A DNA stretch of 5,617 bases. Source: Helicobacteraceae bacterium. GTDB lineage: Bacteria; Campylobacterota; Campylobacteria; Campylobacterales; Sulfurimonadaceae. This document shows positions 5,316 through 5,617 of the stretch, piece after piece. How positions within the stretch are numbered: the stretch's first letter is position 1; every line of letters starts with the position of its first letter. Below the pieces are notes generated by a model. It was not told where the DNA came from and ran no database searches. It saw only the letters and a list, made by a program, of their open reading frames with translations. The stretch lies in NCBI GenBank assembly GCA_030642185.1, contig DAOWOG010000108.1, positions 1-5,617 on the forward strand. Reading direction: 5' to 3'. A program made the position numbers and the translations under genes.

Positions 5316-5617
5316 ATGGCTGTAACTAAAGAAGACGTATTAGAATTTATCTCTGGTCTTTCAGTTCTTGAGCTTTCTGAGCTTGTAAAAGAATTCGAAG
5401 AAAAATTTGGCGTATCTGCTCAACCTGTAGCAGTTGCCGGCGGCGCTGCTGCTGAAGCTGTTGAAGAAAAGACAGAATTTGATGTTATTTTGACTGATGT
5501 TGGTGCTAAGAAAATCAACGTTATTAAAGCAGTACGTGCATTGACTGGTCTTGGTCTCAAAGAGGCAAAAGAAGCATCAGAGGGTACACCTTCTACCATT
5601 AAAGAAGCTGTTGATAA
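5316..5617 (+). CDS. rplL: 50S ribosomal protein L7/L12, partial (3' end beyond the window)
   Basis: The first 100 codons are present and run off the window; about 20-25 more are expected. The N-terminal dimerisation and L10-binding domain is residues 1-33 ([20 protein letters not shown] at the start). A flexible Ala/Gly-rich hinge covers about 36-52 ([15 protein letters not shown]). The C-terminal domain follows, with KTEFDVIL and the GTPase-contacting [10 protein letters not shown] (78-87). Multiple copies on L10 form the stalk that recruits EF-Tu and EF-G. The start follows GGAG (5305-5308) by 7 bases. rpoB would normally be next. Confidence 0.97.
   Translation, partial: MAVTKEDVLEFISGLSVLELSELVKEFEEKFGVSAQPVAVAGGAAAEAVEEKTEFDVILTDVGAKKINVIKAVRALTGLGLKEAKEASEGTPSTIKEAVD

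Overview
The window is a conserved translation and transcription gene cluster. It almost certainly comes from a member of the Campylobacterota (Epsilonproteobacteria), probably a free-living Sulfurimonas- or Sulfurovum-like lineage. This rests on the style of the 399-residue EF-Tu, on rpmG and tRNA-Trp lying between tuf and secE, on the very short SecE (61 residues, one membrane span), and on a moderate-GC, A/T-rich promoter style. The genus is inference; the class-level assignment is fairly firm.

Layout: bases 1-97 hold the start of a divergent minus-strand gene, probably a YaaA/UPF0246 family member. A consensus sigma-70 promoter (171-199) then drives rightward through tRNA-Thr(TGT), tRNA-Tyr(GTA), tRNA-Gly(TCC), a 136-base spacer, and tRNA-Thr(GGT). 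A hairpin and a TATAAT box follow, leading into tuf (868-2067). Next come rpmG (2115-2267, a small gene of 50 residues), a 183-base gene-free stretch packed with consecutive small hairpins, and tRNA-Trp(CCA). The rest is secE, nusG, rplK, rplA, a 208-base leader with an L10-type autoregulatory structure, rplJ, and the first 100 codons of rplL, which is cut by the window end. rpoB and rpoC would be expected next.

All rightward genes serve gene expression. The tRNAs and EF-Tu feed the ribosome, and L33, L11, L1, L10 and L7/L12 are large-subunit proteins. L11, L10 and L7/L12 form the GTPase-associated stalk where EF-Tu acts. NusG links RNA polymerase to elongation control, and SecE is the small subunit of the SecYEG translocon. 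The order Thr-Tyr-Gly-Thr-tuf followed by secE-nusG-rplKAJL matches the tufB region of Escherichia coli, so the arrangement is ancient; rpmG and tRNA-Trp are extra here.

I see no mobile element, CRISPR array, defence system or new protein family. The points worth a second look are in RNA: the hairpin array between rpmG and tRNA-Trp, single mispairs in three of the five tRNAs (most notably U1-C72 in tRNA-Thr(GGT)), an anti-Shine-Dalgarno-like hairpin just after tuf, and several intergenic hairpins that may set processing or attenuation.
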